From positions 11,937 to 56,777 of the forward strand of contig VBBQ01000037.1 of NCBI GenBank assembly GCA_005888755.1: a DNA stretch of 44,841 nt, in the 5' to 3' direction. The DNA is from Candidatus Bathyarchaeota archaeon (GTDB lineage Archaea > Thermoproteota > Bathyarchaeia > 40CM-2-53-6). The position numbers and the translations under genes are program-made. Below are positions 1 through 8,551 of the stretch, one piece after another. Each line of letters begins with the position of its first letter. Position 1 is the stretch's first letter. The notes under the pieces were generated by a model. The model made no database searches. It had not been told where the DNA came from and saw only the letters and a list, made by a program, of their open reading frames with translations.

Positions 1-11
1 TAGGAGCACTG

Positions 12-365
12 ATGGGAGGAGTCACCGGGTTCTCCTTGCAAGAATTTCTCACGCAGAGAATGCGCAACAAGATTGGGACCGAAATGCAGCTGACCTCGCT
101 TGGAAAGAACGATATCGAGATCGAATACAACGATCTACTGGAAGTCAGACTCGTGAAGAGCCGGCTTCATTTGATATCTGAAAACGGTTCGCTCACAGCT
201 AATTTCCCCGGAGGATACGCAATAAAAATAAAGCCGATGCTAGCGGATCTTTTCGAAACGAAATTCACGACGGAAGAGTCACTCAGGGCGGCCGAGGCTG
301 CGGAGAAAGAGAATGAAAAGCGCCAGCATCCCGGTAGCGACCGTGGCAAGTTCTCCCGCCGCTAA
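12..365 (+). CDS. Hypothetical small soluble protein
   Basis: A 117-residue protein that I do not recognise. It starts at ATG 12, with a GGAG ribosome-binding site at bases 3-6, five bases before the start. It is predicted soluble: a mixed alpha/beta first part (residues 1-85), then a charged, Glu/Lys/Arg-rich tail that may be disordered. There is no signal peptide or membrane segment. Its last 87 bases overlap, tail to tail, the small membrane-protein gene on the other strand, so one of the two 3' ends may be wrong. The ribosome-binding site and coherent protein composition favour it being real. No function can be assigned. Confidence 0.55.
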   Translation: MGGVTGFSLQEFLTQRMRNKIGTEMQLTSLGKNDIEIEYNDLLEVRLVKSRLHLISENGSLTANFPGGYAIKIKPMLADLFETKFTTEESLRAAEAAEKENEKRQHPGSDRGKFSRR

Positions 366-521
366 AACTCTGTTAGGTTCTATGAACAACGCTCCCCGTC
401 CAGTAGTTTCCACGTAGAATGCCCAGGCCATGAATATCATGCTCGCCAGACCGGTGGCCAACGAGTAGATCCATAAGCCGCTCCAGAAGAATTTCTCACG
501 CGAAGAGGCCAAGGATAGCAC
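279..521 (-). CDS. Small two-helix membrane protein
   Basis: An 80-residue protein of unknown function. Two strongly hydrophobic segments, about residues 13-38 and 53-74, predict a membrane hairpin with a short connecting loop. It starts at a GTG (base 521). A TATA-like element inside a short inverted repeat (AGCACT / AGTGCT around 518-532) lies right against this start, so the true start could lie further in. It converges with the preceding plus-strand gene and overlaps it by 87 bases. The neighbour upstream on the same strand is another membrane protein. Confidence 0.5.
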   Translation of the reverse strand: MLSLASSREKFFWSGLWIYSLATGLASMIFMAWAFYVETTGRGALFIEPNRVLAAGELATVATGMLALFILFLRSLGRPE

Positions 522-597
522 TTATAGTGCTTATCTGCATAATTAAGATCGCGATGTGCGAAAACTCCACATCAGACTCAACTCGATGATACACAAT

Positions 598-1200
598 CTA
601 CTTTCGTCGTCGAAAGGCTCTCACAAGGTTCTTGGTACCCTTAACACGCCAGAGTTGCAAGCCACCAATGGTCAGCGCTCCCAGAGCCGCGACCATTTGC
701 GATATGATGAACCGAGTTGCACCGTCGATCTGTGAGACATTGAACGCCCAGTTGTAGAACGACTCTGCGGTTGGTTTGAACGCTTGGACTGACGCGACCG
801 CATTCACAAACCAGTTTGCCTCTACTATGTATGGAGCGAACAGGATTATCGTAAAGGGAGCAAGCACCAGTGCTGCCGTCCTGATCATCCTCAGCGGGTA
901 AAGTATCCTCCGGACCTGCTTGTCAGGTCCAGCTTTGACGTAGGCCGTGCTTTCAAACACGTTCATCCAGAGAGTGACCACGACCAGAGCGTTTCCAAGC
1001 GCTAGCGATAGCGCGATAGAAATAGGCAGATTCCAAGAACCTATCGGGATAGACACGGTCTTGTCAACGAAGCCCGTGTTCAAAGCGTCGTAGAAGAAGA
1101 GAAGCTCCAGGCCGACGCAGATCGCGGCGAAAATGATGGCTGGAATCCAGCCGCGAAGAATCTCCCATCGCAAAAAGAGTCTATGGTATTGCTCGGACAT
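598..1200 (-). CDS. Four-helix membrane protein, unknown function
   Basis: A 200-residue integral membrane protein. Hydrophobic segments are visible at about residues 17-38, 57-80, 104-127 and 163-184, and both ends are rich in Arg/Lys (the C-terminus ends RAFRRRK), as expected for a protein with cytoplasmic termini. No catalytic motif is seen. It is divergent from the membrane protein and AAA-Lon pair at 1387-5049. A TATA-like run of T followed by AAC lies about 36-44 bases before its ATG, so it probably has its own promoter. Its function is unknown; its position suggests, but does not show, a link to the AAA-Lon system. Confidence 0.7.
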   Translation of the reverse strand: MSEQYHRLFLRWEILRGWIPAIIFAAICVGLELLFFYDALNTGFVDKTVSIPIGSWNLPISIALSLALGNALVVVTLWMNVFESTAYVKAGPDKQVRRILYPLRMIRTAALVLAPFTIILFAPYIVEANWFVNAVASVQAFKPTAESFYNWAFNVSQIDGATRFIISQMVAALGALTIGGLQLWRVKGTKNLVRAFRRRK

Positions 1201-1235
1201 TTCTGCTTGTGTCCTTTTGACCCGTTCTCGGCCTT

Positions 1236-1271
1236 GTTAAAAAACCAATGGACCCTGTAACCAATTGGTTT
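1236..1271 (-). promoter_or_regulatory. TATA-like box with adjacent palindrome between divergent genes
   Basis: On the minus strand a TTTTTTAAC element (1236-1244) lies about 40 bases before the ATG at 1200 and fits an archaeal TATA box. Just upstream of it (in the minus-strand sense) is a perfect 12-base palindrome AACCAATTGGTT (1259-1270). Its half-site also recurs as AAACCAAT at 1242-1249, overlapping the TATA box. The arrangement resembles an operator, but that is inference. Confidence 0.4.
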
Positions 1272-1386
1272 CTCTCGGGGTTACGGGACCTTAGTCTATT
1301 CCTCGAACAGCCCTGACTCTCCGGAACGCGATTCTATGGTCGCGCGCTAAGTGTCAGAGCCTAGACTTCAGAGGTTGATGTGTTAG

Positions 1387-2244
1387 TTGAAAAAACTGAC
1401 TGGTGCCCTAGCCGTCCTCATGATGGCGGCAATTGCGCTGCTACCTCTCCCTGCCCACACTGCCACAATGAATCCCCAAGAGAACCTGAATCTCTATGCT
1501 GGAAACAAGCTCATAGTCGACTCAACCCAGCCATCGATAAAGTCCGTCGTTGTTCGAGGAAATCTTACCGCTGCTATGGTCTCGAATAACGCGTATCCCG
1601 CTAAGAACTTCACGATCACAACTAACTCGACACAGCTGTACACACTCAACTTCTTACTCTCGTACCAGTCTCCATATACCACGGAGATAACTATCAAAGA
1701 TCCCTCGTCAGGGTCCAGCACCCAATACACGTCCTACTTTGTCTCCGGTGGAGACCTGAATCTCACAGTGTTCGCCTCGTTTCAAACGGCTCCTTCAAAC
1801 GGGCCCAACACGCCTCTAGGATGGGCATCTTTCTACGGATGGGTCTCCCAGTTCGGAGGCGCATTCCCCTTCTGGATCAAAATACTGTACGCAGTCCTGG
1901 GGGCCCAGTTCGCCTTTGTCGGATACAGATGGATAAAATTCGAGGATGAGCGCAGAAGAATTGAGGGACACCTGCCTCCGTTGGACCGAGGAAACAAGGC
2001 CTATCTTTGGACCGAGGTGGTCTTCCGCACTCTTCTCGCCGGTTTTGCGATCAGTCTAGCAGTAATGATCGGAGAGGTCCTAGTACTCCTAATCGCACAG
2101 TATCTTTTCTTTGTCAACTTGGACCTAGTATCACTCATTGATTTCTTCTCCATATTCTTCGTCGCAGCATTAGGAACCCTGGTCTACCTTACGAGGGAAG
2201 GCCTTGACCGTATCTTCGATCTCAAGCCGATCATGGAGGACTGA
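1387..2244 (+). CDS. Membrane-anchored protein with extracytoplasmic domain, upstream partner of AAA-Lon
   Basis: A 285-residue protein starting at TTG 1387 with a GAGGT ribosome-binding site at 1371-1375. Residues 1-26 form a clear signal peptide or N-terminal anchor (KK, hydrophobic core, AHTA). Residues about 27-155 are Ser/Thr/Asn-rich and beta-like, probably outside the cell. Three hydrophobic segments follow, near residues 165-182, 213-241 and 246-268, with a charged cytoplasmic loop between the first two. The stop codon is three bases before the TTG of the AAA-Lon gene, and that gene's ribosome-binding site lies inside this one, so the two are almost certainly co-translated. I infer a membrane platform or sensor for the downstream ATPase. 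Confidence 0.75.
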   Translation: MKKLTGALAVLMMAAIALLPLPAHTATMNPQENLNLYAGNKLIVDSTQPSIKSVVVRGNLTAAMVSNNAYPAKNFTITTNSTQLYTLNFLLSYQSPYTTEITIKDPSSGSSTQYTSYFVSGGDLNLTVFASFQTAPSNGPNTPLGWASFYGWVSQFGGAFPFWIKILYAVLGAQFAFVGYRWIKFEDERRRIEGHLPPLDRGNKAYLWTEVVFRTLLAGFAISLAVMIGEVLVLLIAQYLFFVNLDLVSLIDFFSIFFVAALGTLVYLTREGLDRIFDLKPIMED

Positions 2245-2247
2245 TCT

Positions 2248-5049
2248 TTGGCGTCTAAGATACGGGTCGCGTCAAACGATGATCAACTATCCGAATTCCT
2301 CTTCGGATCCGTAAGACCCTGGTGGGACAGGCAACCATGGTTTAGACGATTGTTTGTTATCCCTCTCAAATCGGTTGACAAGTCCTACTCCAGATGGAGC
2401 AAGGCCAGAGTCTCGCCCAGACGATTCCGGAAAATCCAGGAACGCTTGGACAGGGAATACCCACCGGAGAAATTCTCGCCCGCAAATCTGATCGGTCGAG
2501 ATAAAGAATTCAACATTCTCATGGACTCCTTCAGACTCCACGTACTGCGACACCCAATGCTTGCAAAATACTTTGGCCGAGACGAGCTTCCAAAGGCCAT
2601 CTGCCTCGCCGGGGACAGTGGAACTGGAAAGACGTTTCTGACCATGGTCTCGTTGAGACAGATGCTCTTGGAAGGATATCGCAGCGGTGTACTAGTCACA
2701 CCGGTCATCCTGAAAGGATCAGATGTCTATTCGGAATTCTACGGAAAAAGCACCCGACAACTGGGCAGATTCCTGGATTACGCAAGCTCCGTCCCGTCGG
2801 TCGTGTATGTCGACGAGTTCCAGAGCTTTGGTAGAAAAGTGAGAGGAGAAACTGGAGCCGAGATAGAGGATACAAGGTTGCAGGACGAGCTGAATCGTTG
2901 GCTCGACAAGATAGTAAGCGGAAAAACCCGGACCCTCGTAGTCGTCGCAACCAATGCCTACGAGAAGATCAGAGAGGACATACGAAGACGATTGACAAAG
3001 GTAAGCCTCAACGATGGAGTGACACGCGAAATGCTTCTCGCTGTCGTGGAAGACTCGATAAAACGAGAGGCTTGGCTTGGCTTGAAGGCGGAAGATCTTC
3101 TCGATCTGATGGAGAGAGAAGTCACCATGAGACGCAGAGCCTCCCTCACGCCCAGTGACATCCAAGAAATCTTCCGCGAAGTCAGAAAATCCAAAGAAGC
3201 TCCACTAAGAGAGAAATTCAGAGACAATCGCAACCTCTCTGTTAGTATCGAGAGACCCAAAATATCCGTCAAAATAGACGACTTTGTGATCGCCGCCAGG
3301 AACATCAAGCTCTACTCCGAACAAGAAAAATCCCAAGAAGTGACAGACGCAGTTTACGTGAGCAAGCCCAAAGTCAACAGAGAAGACGTCGGGGGCTTGC
3401 ATGATGTCAAAAACAAGATTCTGAACCACATCGCGCTCGCTTTCAATCCTTCAATGGCAGAGCTGGGACACCAGTCCAACCCCAGGTTCTTCTTGCTGGG
3501 TCCACCGGGCACCGGCAAGACTCTCCTCGCCATGGTAGCTGCTGCAGAGAACAACGTGGGCTTCATCAAAGTCAGAGGCGGCGAACTCATGAGCGGCGCG
3601 AACTACATGGGTGACCCCGAAAAAAGGGTCAAGGACCTATTCTCGCTCGTCCGCCAAAAGAGCCCCTGTATCCTACTATTGGACGAGGCGGACGCGATCT
3701 TCTGGGGAGGAGATCCCTCAAGTAACAAGATCCTTGCCCAGGTAAAGGCAGAACTGAGCGAGTTGAGGCCCGAAGACAAAGTAGTTGTCATCGCGACTTC
3801 GAATAAGGAACAATTGATCGACCAGGCCACACGGGACAGGTTTGAGCCTAACATCTACTATGTTCACCCACCACAGAACGATGCCGAATGGAACGAAGTC
3901 GTCGGAATCCACCTAAGAAAATTCGGCACATACCTGCACCCAGAAGTGGACGCAGGGAAGATCACGAAGATGTTCAGGCGACAGCGAATTCTCAGCCCAA
4001 GAGGTGCGGCAGAGACAGTGTCGGAAGCCCATCGCATGTGGGCATCCGAGGTCGCCGCCGCTCGCGAAGTTACTCAAGCCAAAGGCCAGGAAACATCGCT
4101 TCAAGCTATCACGCTCAAGTACCAAGATGATCTGGACCGCTTGGACCAACTACTGGCGATTTACAAGAACGAGGGAAGCACGCTCACCCCCGACCAGGTC
4201 AACCAGGACAACTACAAGATACGACTCTTTCACTTCCAACGAGCCATCTCAAGCCTTGAGTCCCTAGAGGACAAGGAACACCGAGAAATCGCCGAGGCGT
4301 TGATCTTATCGCAAGCGATACCCGGGGTAACGTATGGTCTCTACACCAGTGACAGAGGAAGTGGCGGTATCCTAACTATTCAGTGCACCGTGAGACCAAT
4401 CAATCCCGGAGAGAGACACGTATCGGTGACTGGCCAAGCAAGCTCGATGATGATGGGACAGAGCTTCGTACCCGATGATTCCGTCATACAAAGCGCTACC
4501 AATGCTGTCGAGGCGGTCCGGTCATGGCTGTGGTTGAAAGCTCGGGCGAACCTAACCAGGTTCCATGTCGCGTTTCAGATTCGATCCATCCTGGAAGGCG
4601 CGCCCGGTCAGGGTGTATCGGGCCCAAGCGCAGGGTATGCGCTGCTGAACGCGCTGGTCTCCGAACTGTCAGGAATTCCAATCCCACAGTCCAGAGTGAT
4701 GACTGGAACCATAGGGCTGAAAATGGACATCGGACCGGTTGGAGGGCTCGGTGGAAGGGGTCGAGAAGCCGGAAAGCTAGTGGGTATCCTGAAGGCGGAG
4801 AAGATCAAGGTCACTGACCTACTAATCCCCGAGTCCAACTTCAAGAACGCATCCGACGAGATGAAGATGATTCAGGACGAGGGAATAATCGTTCACCCCA
4901 TCGCGAACGCTCCGGATGGATGGCCAATACTCTTCTCGATGAACGCCGAGGACCTTGCGAAGAGAATTCGCCAATCTCTCATCGAAAGAGAGTCTGTAGT
5001 GGATATGGGACCCAGTTCTTCGCGACTCGTCGGAAGCTCAGGAACGTAA
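2248..5049 (+). CDS. Tandem AAA+ ATPase fused to a Lon-type (S16) protease domain
   Basis: A 933-residue soluble protein starting at TTG 2248, with GGAGGA at 2235-2240. Domain order: N-terminal region (1-85); first AAA+ module with Walker A GDSGTGKT (122-129) and Walker B ending D189-E190; second AAA+ module with GPPGTGKT (418-425) and D479-E480; a helical region (about 570-690); and a C-terminal Lon protease domain. The Lon serine is present (GPSAG, Ser794). The lysine that should lie 43 residues later is Arg837, within VGGLGGRGRE. Canonical Lon has a single AAA+ module, and archaeal LonB has membrane helices inside it. This protein has two modules and no membrane helix, so it looks like a Cdc48-like tandem ATPase joined to a Lon domain. 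The preceding gene probably supplies the membrane anchor. It may be a protease of unusual chemistry, or an unfoldase with a dead protease fold used for oligomerisation. Confidence 0.9.
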   Translation: MASKIRVASNDDQLSEFLFGSVRPWWDRQPWFRRLFVIPLKSVDKSYSRWSKARVSPRRFRKIQERLDREYPPEKFSPANLIGRDKEFNILMDSFRLHVLRHPMLAKYFGRDELPKAICLAGDSGTGKTFLTMVSLRQMLLEGYRSGVLVTPVILKGSDVYSEFYGKSTRQLGRFLDYASSVPSVVYVDEFQSFGRKVRGETGAEIEDTRLQDELNRWLDKIVSGKTRTLVVVATNAYEKIREDIRRRLTKVSLNDGVTREMLLAVVEDSIKREAWLGLKAEDLLDLMEREVTMRRRASLTPSDIQEIFREVRKSKEAPLREKFRDNRNLSVSIERPKISVKIDDFVIAARNIKLYSEQEKSQEVTDAVYVSKPKVNREDVGGLHDVKNKILNHIALAFNPSMAELGHQSNPRFFLLGPPGTGKTLLAMVAAAENNVGFIKVRGGELMSGANYMGDPEKRVKDLFSLVRQKSPCILLLDEADAIFWGGDPSSNKILAQVKAELSELRPEDKVVVIATSNKEQLIDQATRDRFEPNIYYVHPPQNDAEWNEVVGIHLRKFGTYLHPEVDAGKITKMFRRQRILSPRGAAETVSEAHRMWASEVAAAREVTQAKGQETSLQAITLKYQDDLDRLDQLLAIYKNEGSTLTPDQVNQDNYKIRLFHFQRAISSLESLEDKEHREIAEALILSQAIPGVTYGLYTSDRGSGGILTIQCTVRPINPGERHVSVTGQASSMMMGQSFVPDDSVIQSATNAVEAVRSWLWLKARANLTRFHVAFQIRSILEGAPGQGVSGPSAGYALLNALVSELSGIPIPQSRVMTGTIGLKMDIGPVGGLGGRGREAGKLVGILKAEKIKVTDLLIPESNFKNASDEMKMIQDEGIIVHPIANAPDGWPILFSMNAEDLAKRIRQSLIERESVVDMGPSSSRLVGSSGT

Positions 5050-5183
5050 TTCTACCACAAGGCTAGGGCCTGCGAGAAGGATCAATTACGCCAAACATTG
5101 AAACCGTTGAGAGGCCAATTCTCCTAAGTCTGGACGGTAGAGGATTCCACGTATTACGATACTCGGCGATTCCAGAGGAGGAA

Positions 5184-5387
5184 ATGACTAGGTTGAGCTT
5201 CGAACTCGTGGACCCTAACACCGGTGAAGGCGCATCCGCCGAGGCCGTTGTCGATCCAAAGCTAGTCGAGGACCTAAACTTCTACCGAACGCAAGGGGCA
5301 ACAGGCAAGGCATTCCTGATCTGGATCGATACTGTGAAAGGCGAAGTTAGTTGGCAGCTTAGAACGATCCCGGTTTTTGGCCTTTAA
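5184..5387 (+). CDS. Small hypothetical protein
   Basis: A 67-residue protein of unknown function. The start is well supported: GAGGAGG at 5175-5181 immediately precedes ATG 5184. It looks like one small alpha/beta domain; the last third alternates hydrophobic and polar residues, as in beta strands. There is no membrane segment. Its last 29 bases overlap, tail to tail, the acetyltransferase-like gene on the other strand. It lies 134 bases after the AAA-Lon gene and could be the last gene of that transcript. Confidence 0.6.
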   Translation: MTRLSFELVDPNTGEGASAEAVVDPKLVEDLNFYRTQGATGKAFLIWIDTVKGEVSWQLRTIPVFGL

Positions 5388-6168
5388 TGAAACTGCTGCT
5401 CGGGACATTACTATCTGGGCTGGTATAGAGGAAGATCTTGCCAACGATTTTTTCTCCTGCTCTTGCAGCGTGGCTGGACGATGCTATGTTGGACTCGGAA
5501 ATCTCGTTGATCAGGGTATGGACGTGCCTTGATTTGAGATAGATGAGCCTAGCGTGCAGGTTGTCTCTCATTATGCCCTTTTTTCTGAACTGGGGTTCAA
5601 CATAGAGGCCGTGGGATCTTGCTACTCCGCCGACAATCGTCATCCATGCCATACTTACGATTCTGTTTGCTATTCTGACAACGAAGCATTTGTCTCCGTT
5701 TCTGAGGGCGACCTTGATCCATTGCCTATTTGTCTCGGGTTGTGAAGAGGCCATAAAGCGTTCTATTTCTCCGACATCATACTCCATGCTGACATGGTGC
5801 TTGAATCTGTGGTCCAGGGAAACCTTCTCGATGTCGAGCTGCCAGATGTTCCAGACTTCCTTCGGATGCTCCGCTGCCTCATACTCCGAGAAAATGTAAC
5901 TGGAAGGCTTCAACAAATAGAAGTGGTCGAATACTTCCCTTGATCTCGTAAAGATGGTTCCCGTCGCTTCATAGTCATCATATATGAACAAACCACTCTT
6001 GTGTCCATCAGAATTCTGGGAGACGTAAACTTCACCGCCGGCTTCAAGAGCCTCTTTGGCTTCGTGACGTATGATCGGGTCAAAGAAGGAGAGGCCCTTC
6101 GGCAAATCACGAAGTTCCTCATCTGCAGATTTTACCTCAGATACCTGAAGGCTATTGCTATTTTTCAT
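5359..6168 (-). CDS. GNAT-family acetyltransferase-like protein
   Basis: A 269-residue protein. The C-terminal half (about residues 145-255) reads as a GNAT acyl-CoA-dependent N-acyltransferase: a central strand region (RIVSMAWMTIVGGVARSHGL) leads into the acetyl-CoA loop VEPQFRKKGI, a variant of the Q/R-x-x-G-x-G/A motif in which the last Gly/Ala is not obvious, followed by a helix and a closing strand. The N-terminal half (1-140) is a separate domain without recognised motifs, possibly a second degenerate GNAT repeat. The substrate is unknown. It is last in a loose minus-strand run with the genes at 6239-10137. Confidence 0.65.
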   Translation of the reverse strand: MKNSNSLQVSEVKSADEELRDLPKGLSFFDPIIRHEAKEALEAGGEVYVSQNSDGHKSGLFIYDDYEATGTIFTRSREVFDHFYLLKPSSYIFSEYEAAEHPKEVWNIWQLDIEKVSLDHRFKHHVSMEYDVGEIERFMASSQPETNRQWIKVALRNGDKCFVVRIANRIVSMAWMTIVGGVARSHGLYVEPQFRKKGIMRDNLHARLIYLKSRHVHTLINEISESNIASSSHAARAGEKIVGKIFLYTSPDSNVPSSSFIKGQKPGSF

Positions 6169-6238
6169 GATTCTCTACCCACGTCACCTGACTTTCCGTT
6201 TGTGCGCGTCTTGACCGTGTAAAGATGGTTGTCGTAGG

Positions 6239-7429
6239 CTACCAATCCAGAATCGTGAATCTCTTGCTTAGCCTCTCTTCTCCAAGTATATTGCCTATGA
6301 CTAGTTCAAGGCTATCTTGGCTCCGATGGAGGTCTACAACCTCATCTTCTTTCAAGGCATCCTTCAGGAGGTACTCGAACTGGGTCTTGCGATCAGTGAT
6401 ATGACCGAACCTCCTGACCCGCTCCCTTTCTATCTGTTCATAGGCATACATGAATTCGTACAGGGACCTGTATATCTGATGCTCCATCTTCTCCTCGATA
6501 TTGAATTCGAGGTCGGCCCTGTCCCTTCCCCCAATCACTATCATCTGGAGCCCTTCCAGGTCCGCCCAGAAGATGGTCCCGTCTGGAGCTAGTACCGCAT
6601 CCTTATCCAGCCAGACATCGTAAAAATCCAACCCGCTGTATGTTCCATTGCCATTGTCCCTTAGGGACCTAACGAACAGAGTGAGGATCGCAATTCCGCT
6701 CTTAACGAAGTTCTCTAGGAAACCCATCGCCTTGTCATTGTTGTTGATGCGGAAAAAGTCAAAAAGGTCCCCCGTATCGTCCCCGATGGTCCAGTCTGAA
6801 TGGAAATAGATCCTGATATTGGATGGGATTAGCCTCATCTCCTGAACCATCTCCTGCTTGAACCTCCTGTACCAGTACACTTGAGTGACCTCGTTTTGGA
6901 GGGCTTCCGGCAGCTTGACAATCTTCACCAGGGGAGCAATGCGGAACCCGTGGATGGATGTGGTGCTAGCATCCGACATCTCAGTTGCTTTCATCGCAAT
7001 GGACGCGAATTCGAGCCCTTGAGACCCATAAGGGCATCCCCTCGACCACAACTCTCCGGTAAGATACCTCGGAAACGTCATCTCTTTCTCCTTGGCATTC
7101 ATGATCCTTTCCTTCGTAGCACCAGTCTTGAGAAGCCAGCAAATCTCCTCCTTCTTGAAGAGCTGGCGGCTGAACGGACTGGTTGTGGACCCTATTCCCT
7201 TGACGGAGAAGTAGAAATCGGTGCCGTCAATTGTCATGTAGGGCTGTCTACCAACAGCGCTCCGATTGTCATCTATCAAGAGCTCTTTGGTTCCTATCGG
7301 GTCCACGTCAGAGAAGGACCTTAGACTATCAGGGAGGTATATCCTCTCGAAGTCCGGCATCGGAAAACGCTTGAAGTACTCGTTCGTGATCGTCGCGGCT
7401 CCGTCGTATACATTGAGGTTGATGGGCAT
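6239..7429 (-). CDS. Hypothetical protein, possible SelO-like kinase fold
   Basis: A 396-residue soluble protein with no confident family. Parts faintly resemble SelO/YdiU, the pseudokinase-like protein AMPylase: VKGIGSTTSPFSR near residue 76 recalls the SelO KGxGxTPxSR segment, and PYGSQGLEFASIAMKATEM recalls its SSIREFLxSEAM segment. Further on, GLDFYDVW followed by an acidic DLEG has the spacing of the catalytic and metal-binding aspartates of kinase folds. These are readings by eye, and the length is shorter than SelO (about 480 residues). There is no signal peptide or membrane helix. It lies between the GNAT-like gene and the zinc-ribbon membrane protein, all on the minus strand. Gaps of 66-70 bases on either side leave room for separate promoters. 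Confidence 0.5.
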   Translation of the reverse strand: MPINLNVYDGAATITNEYFKRFPMPDFERIYLPDSLRSFSDVDPIGTKELLIDDNRSAVGRQPYMTIDGTDFYFSVKGIGSTTSPFSRQLFKKEEICWLLKTGATKERIMNAKEKEMTFPRYLTGELWSRGCPYGSQGLEFASIAMKATEMSDASTTSIHGFRIAPLVKIVKLPEALQNEVTQVYWYRRFKQEMVQEMRLIPSNIRIYFHSDWTIGDDTGDLFDFFRINNNDKAMGFLENFVKSGIAILTLFVRSLRDNGNGTYSGLDFYDVWLDKDAVLAPDGTIFWADLEGLQMIVIGGRDRADLEFNIEEKMEHQIYRSLYEFMYAYEQIERERVRRFGHITDRKTQFEYLLKDALKEDEVVDLHRSQDSLELVIGNILGEERLSKRFTILDW

Positions 7430-7495
7430 CCCTCTAAGGGTGATCGGCGCTGGCTTGGTGATTGCTAATGTCAGAGCTTTTCTCGCGCTCGAATA

Positions 7496-8551
7496 CTACC
7501 GTCTGGGCGCTCCGCAGTATGGGCACGTGTCTGCTGTGGTTGGAATGAGAGTTCCACAGTACTTGCAGTTCACCTTTGCCACGTCCCTTATCACGACCTG
7601 AGGCAGTGGCCTTGAGCCTAGGTCTATTCCAGATCCCAGAGGCGTTGAAGGTGGTGCACTTGGGAGGGTGGCTGGACCTGTTGGGTGCTCGGGAATAGTG
7701 TCCATGCGTCTCCTTCGCTTTGAAGCATAGACCAATATCACCACGGCGAATAGGACAGCTATCAACGCCAAGATGAGGTAAGGAGCCAACGCCAAGAGAG
7801 TATCAATGGGATTCACAGGGGGAGGATCCGCCGGTGCCAGATTGTAGCTAGTTGAAGTGACGTAGAGATTATCGGTGTAAGTGAAGCTCCCGGCCTGCCC
7901 TTGGTACGAGCCGTTATCCTGCTCAACGTAGTTGTAGCCTATGATGTATCCAGTTGATGGGTCGAAGTATTCGTACCAGGTGTAGGATGCTGTGAAGAGG
8001 CCGTAGGCGTCGTTCCGCTGGTATTGACCTGTCCCCTTGGTTTGGATGCTCTGAACGTACTTGTTACCTTCCGTAGGTAACTGCAGACTGTAATTCTTCG
8101 ACAACACTGTGAATTGAGTGTTGAGAACATAGAAGGTGCCCCCGACTGGAAGCGAGGGGTTCACGTCAAACCAAACGTAAATGGGGTTTGTGTAGCCCAC
8201 CTGATGATCGGTTCCCTTTACGTACGTGAAGCTACTTGTTGACCAGGTATAACTGCCAGAAGACGAGCTAGAGTTGGAGAGCCCCTGGTTGTTGCTGTAT
8301 TGAAATGAATAGCTATAGGTGGCTGATACATTGCTTCCGCTTATGGAGGTCATCTTCTCCATACCCGTTGTCTGGGTTTGATCCGTGTAGCCGGAGTACA
8401 TGTTCTGACCGTTGTTCACAGTCGTCGTTTCGGAATAGTTGAAGAAGTCGCCGCTCTGCGGTGCGTACGCGGAAACCAAGCTCGCATTCGCTGCAACTGC
8501 AAGTGCTATCAGCAATATTGATAGAGCTATGGCGAAGACTTTGTGGTTCAA
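7496..8551 (-). CDS. Secreted/membrane protein with C-terminal cytoplasmic zinc ribbon
   Basis: A 351-residue type I membrane protein. Residues 1-30 are a signal peptide (ending near VSAYA). Residues about 31-245 are an extracytoplasmic beta-type domain rich in Ser, Thr, Tyr, Gly and Asn. Residues about 252-276 form one transmembrane helix followed by KRRRR, a stop-transfer sequence. The cytoplasmic tail ends in a zinc ribbon with spacing C-x2-C-x10-C-x2-C. This predicts an outside domain linked through the membrane to a small metal-binding reader inside. Its ATG overlaps the stop of the upstream gene (ATGA), so the two are translationally coupled. Function unknown; sensing or surface anchoring are guesses. 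Confidence 0.75.
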   Translation of the reverse strand: MNHKVFAIALSILLIALAVAANASLVSAYAPQSGDFFNYSETTTVNNGQNMYSGYTDQTQTTGMEKMTSISGSNVSATYSYSFQYSNNQGLSNSSSSSGSYTWSTSSFTYVKGTDHQVGYTNPIYVWFDVNPSLPVGGTFYVLNTQFTVLSKNYSLQLPTEGNKYVQSIQTKGTGQYQRNDAYGLFTASYTWYEYFDPSTGYIIGYNYVEQDNGSYQGQAGSFTYTDNLYVTSTSYNLAPADPPPVNPIDTLLALAPYLILALIAVLFAVVILVYASKRRRRMDTIPEHPTGPATLPSAPPSTPLGSGIDLGSRPLPQVVIRDVAKVNCKYCGTLIPTTADTCPYCGAPRR

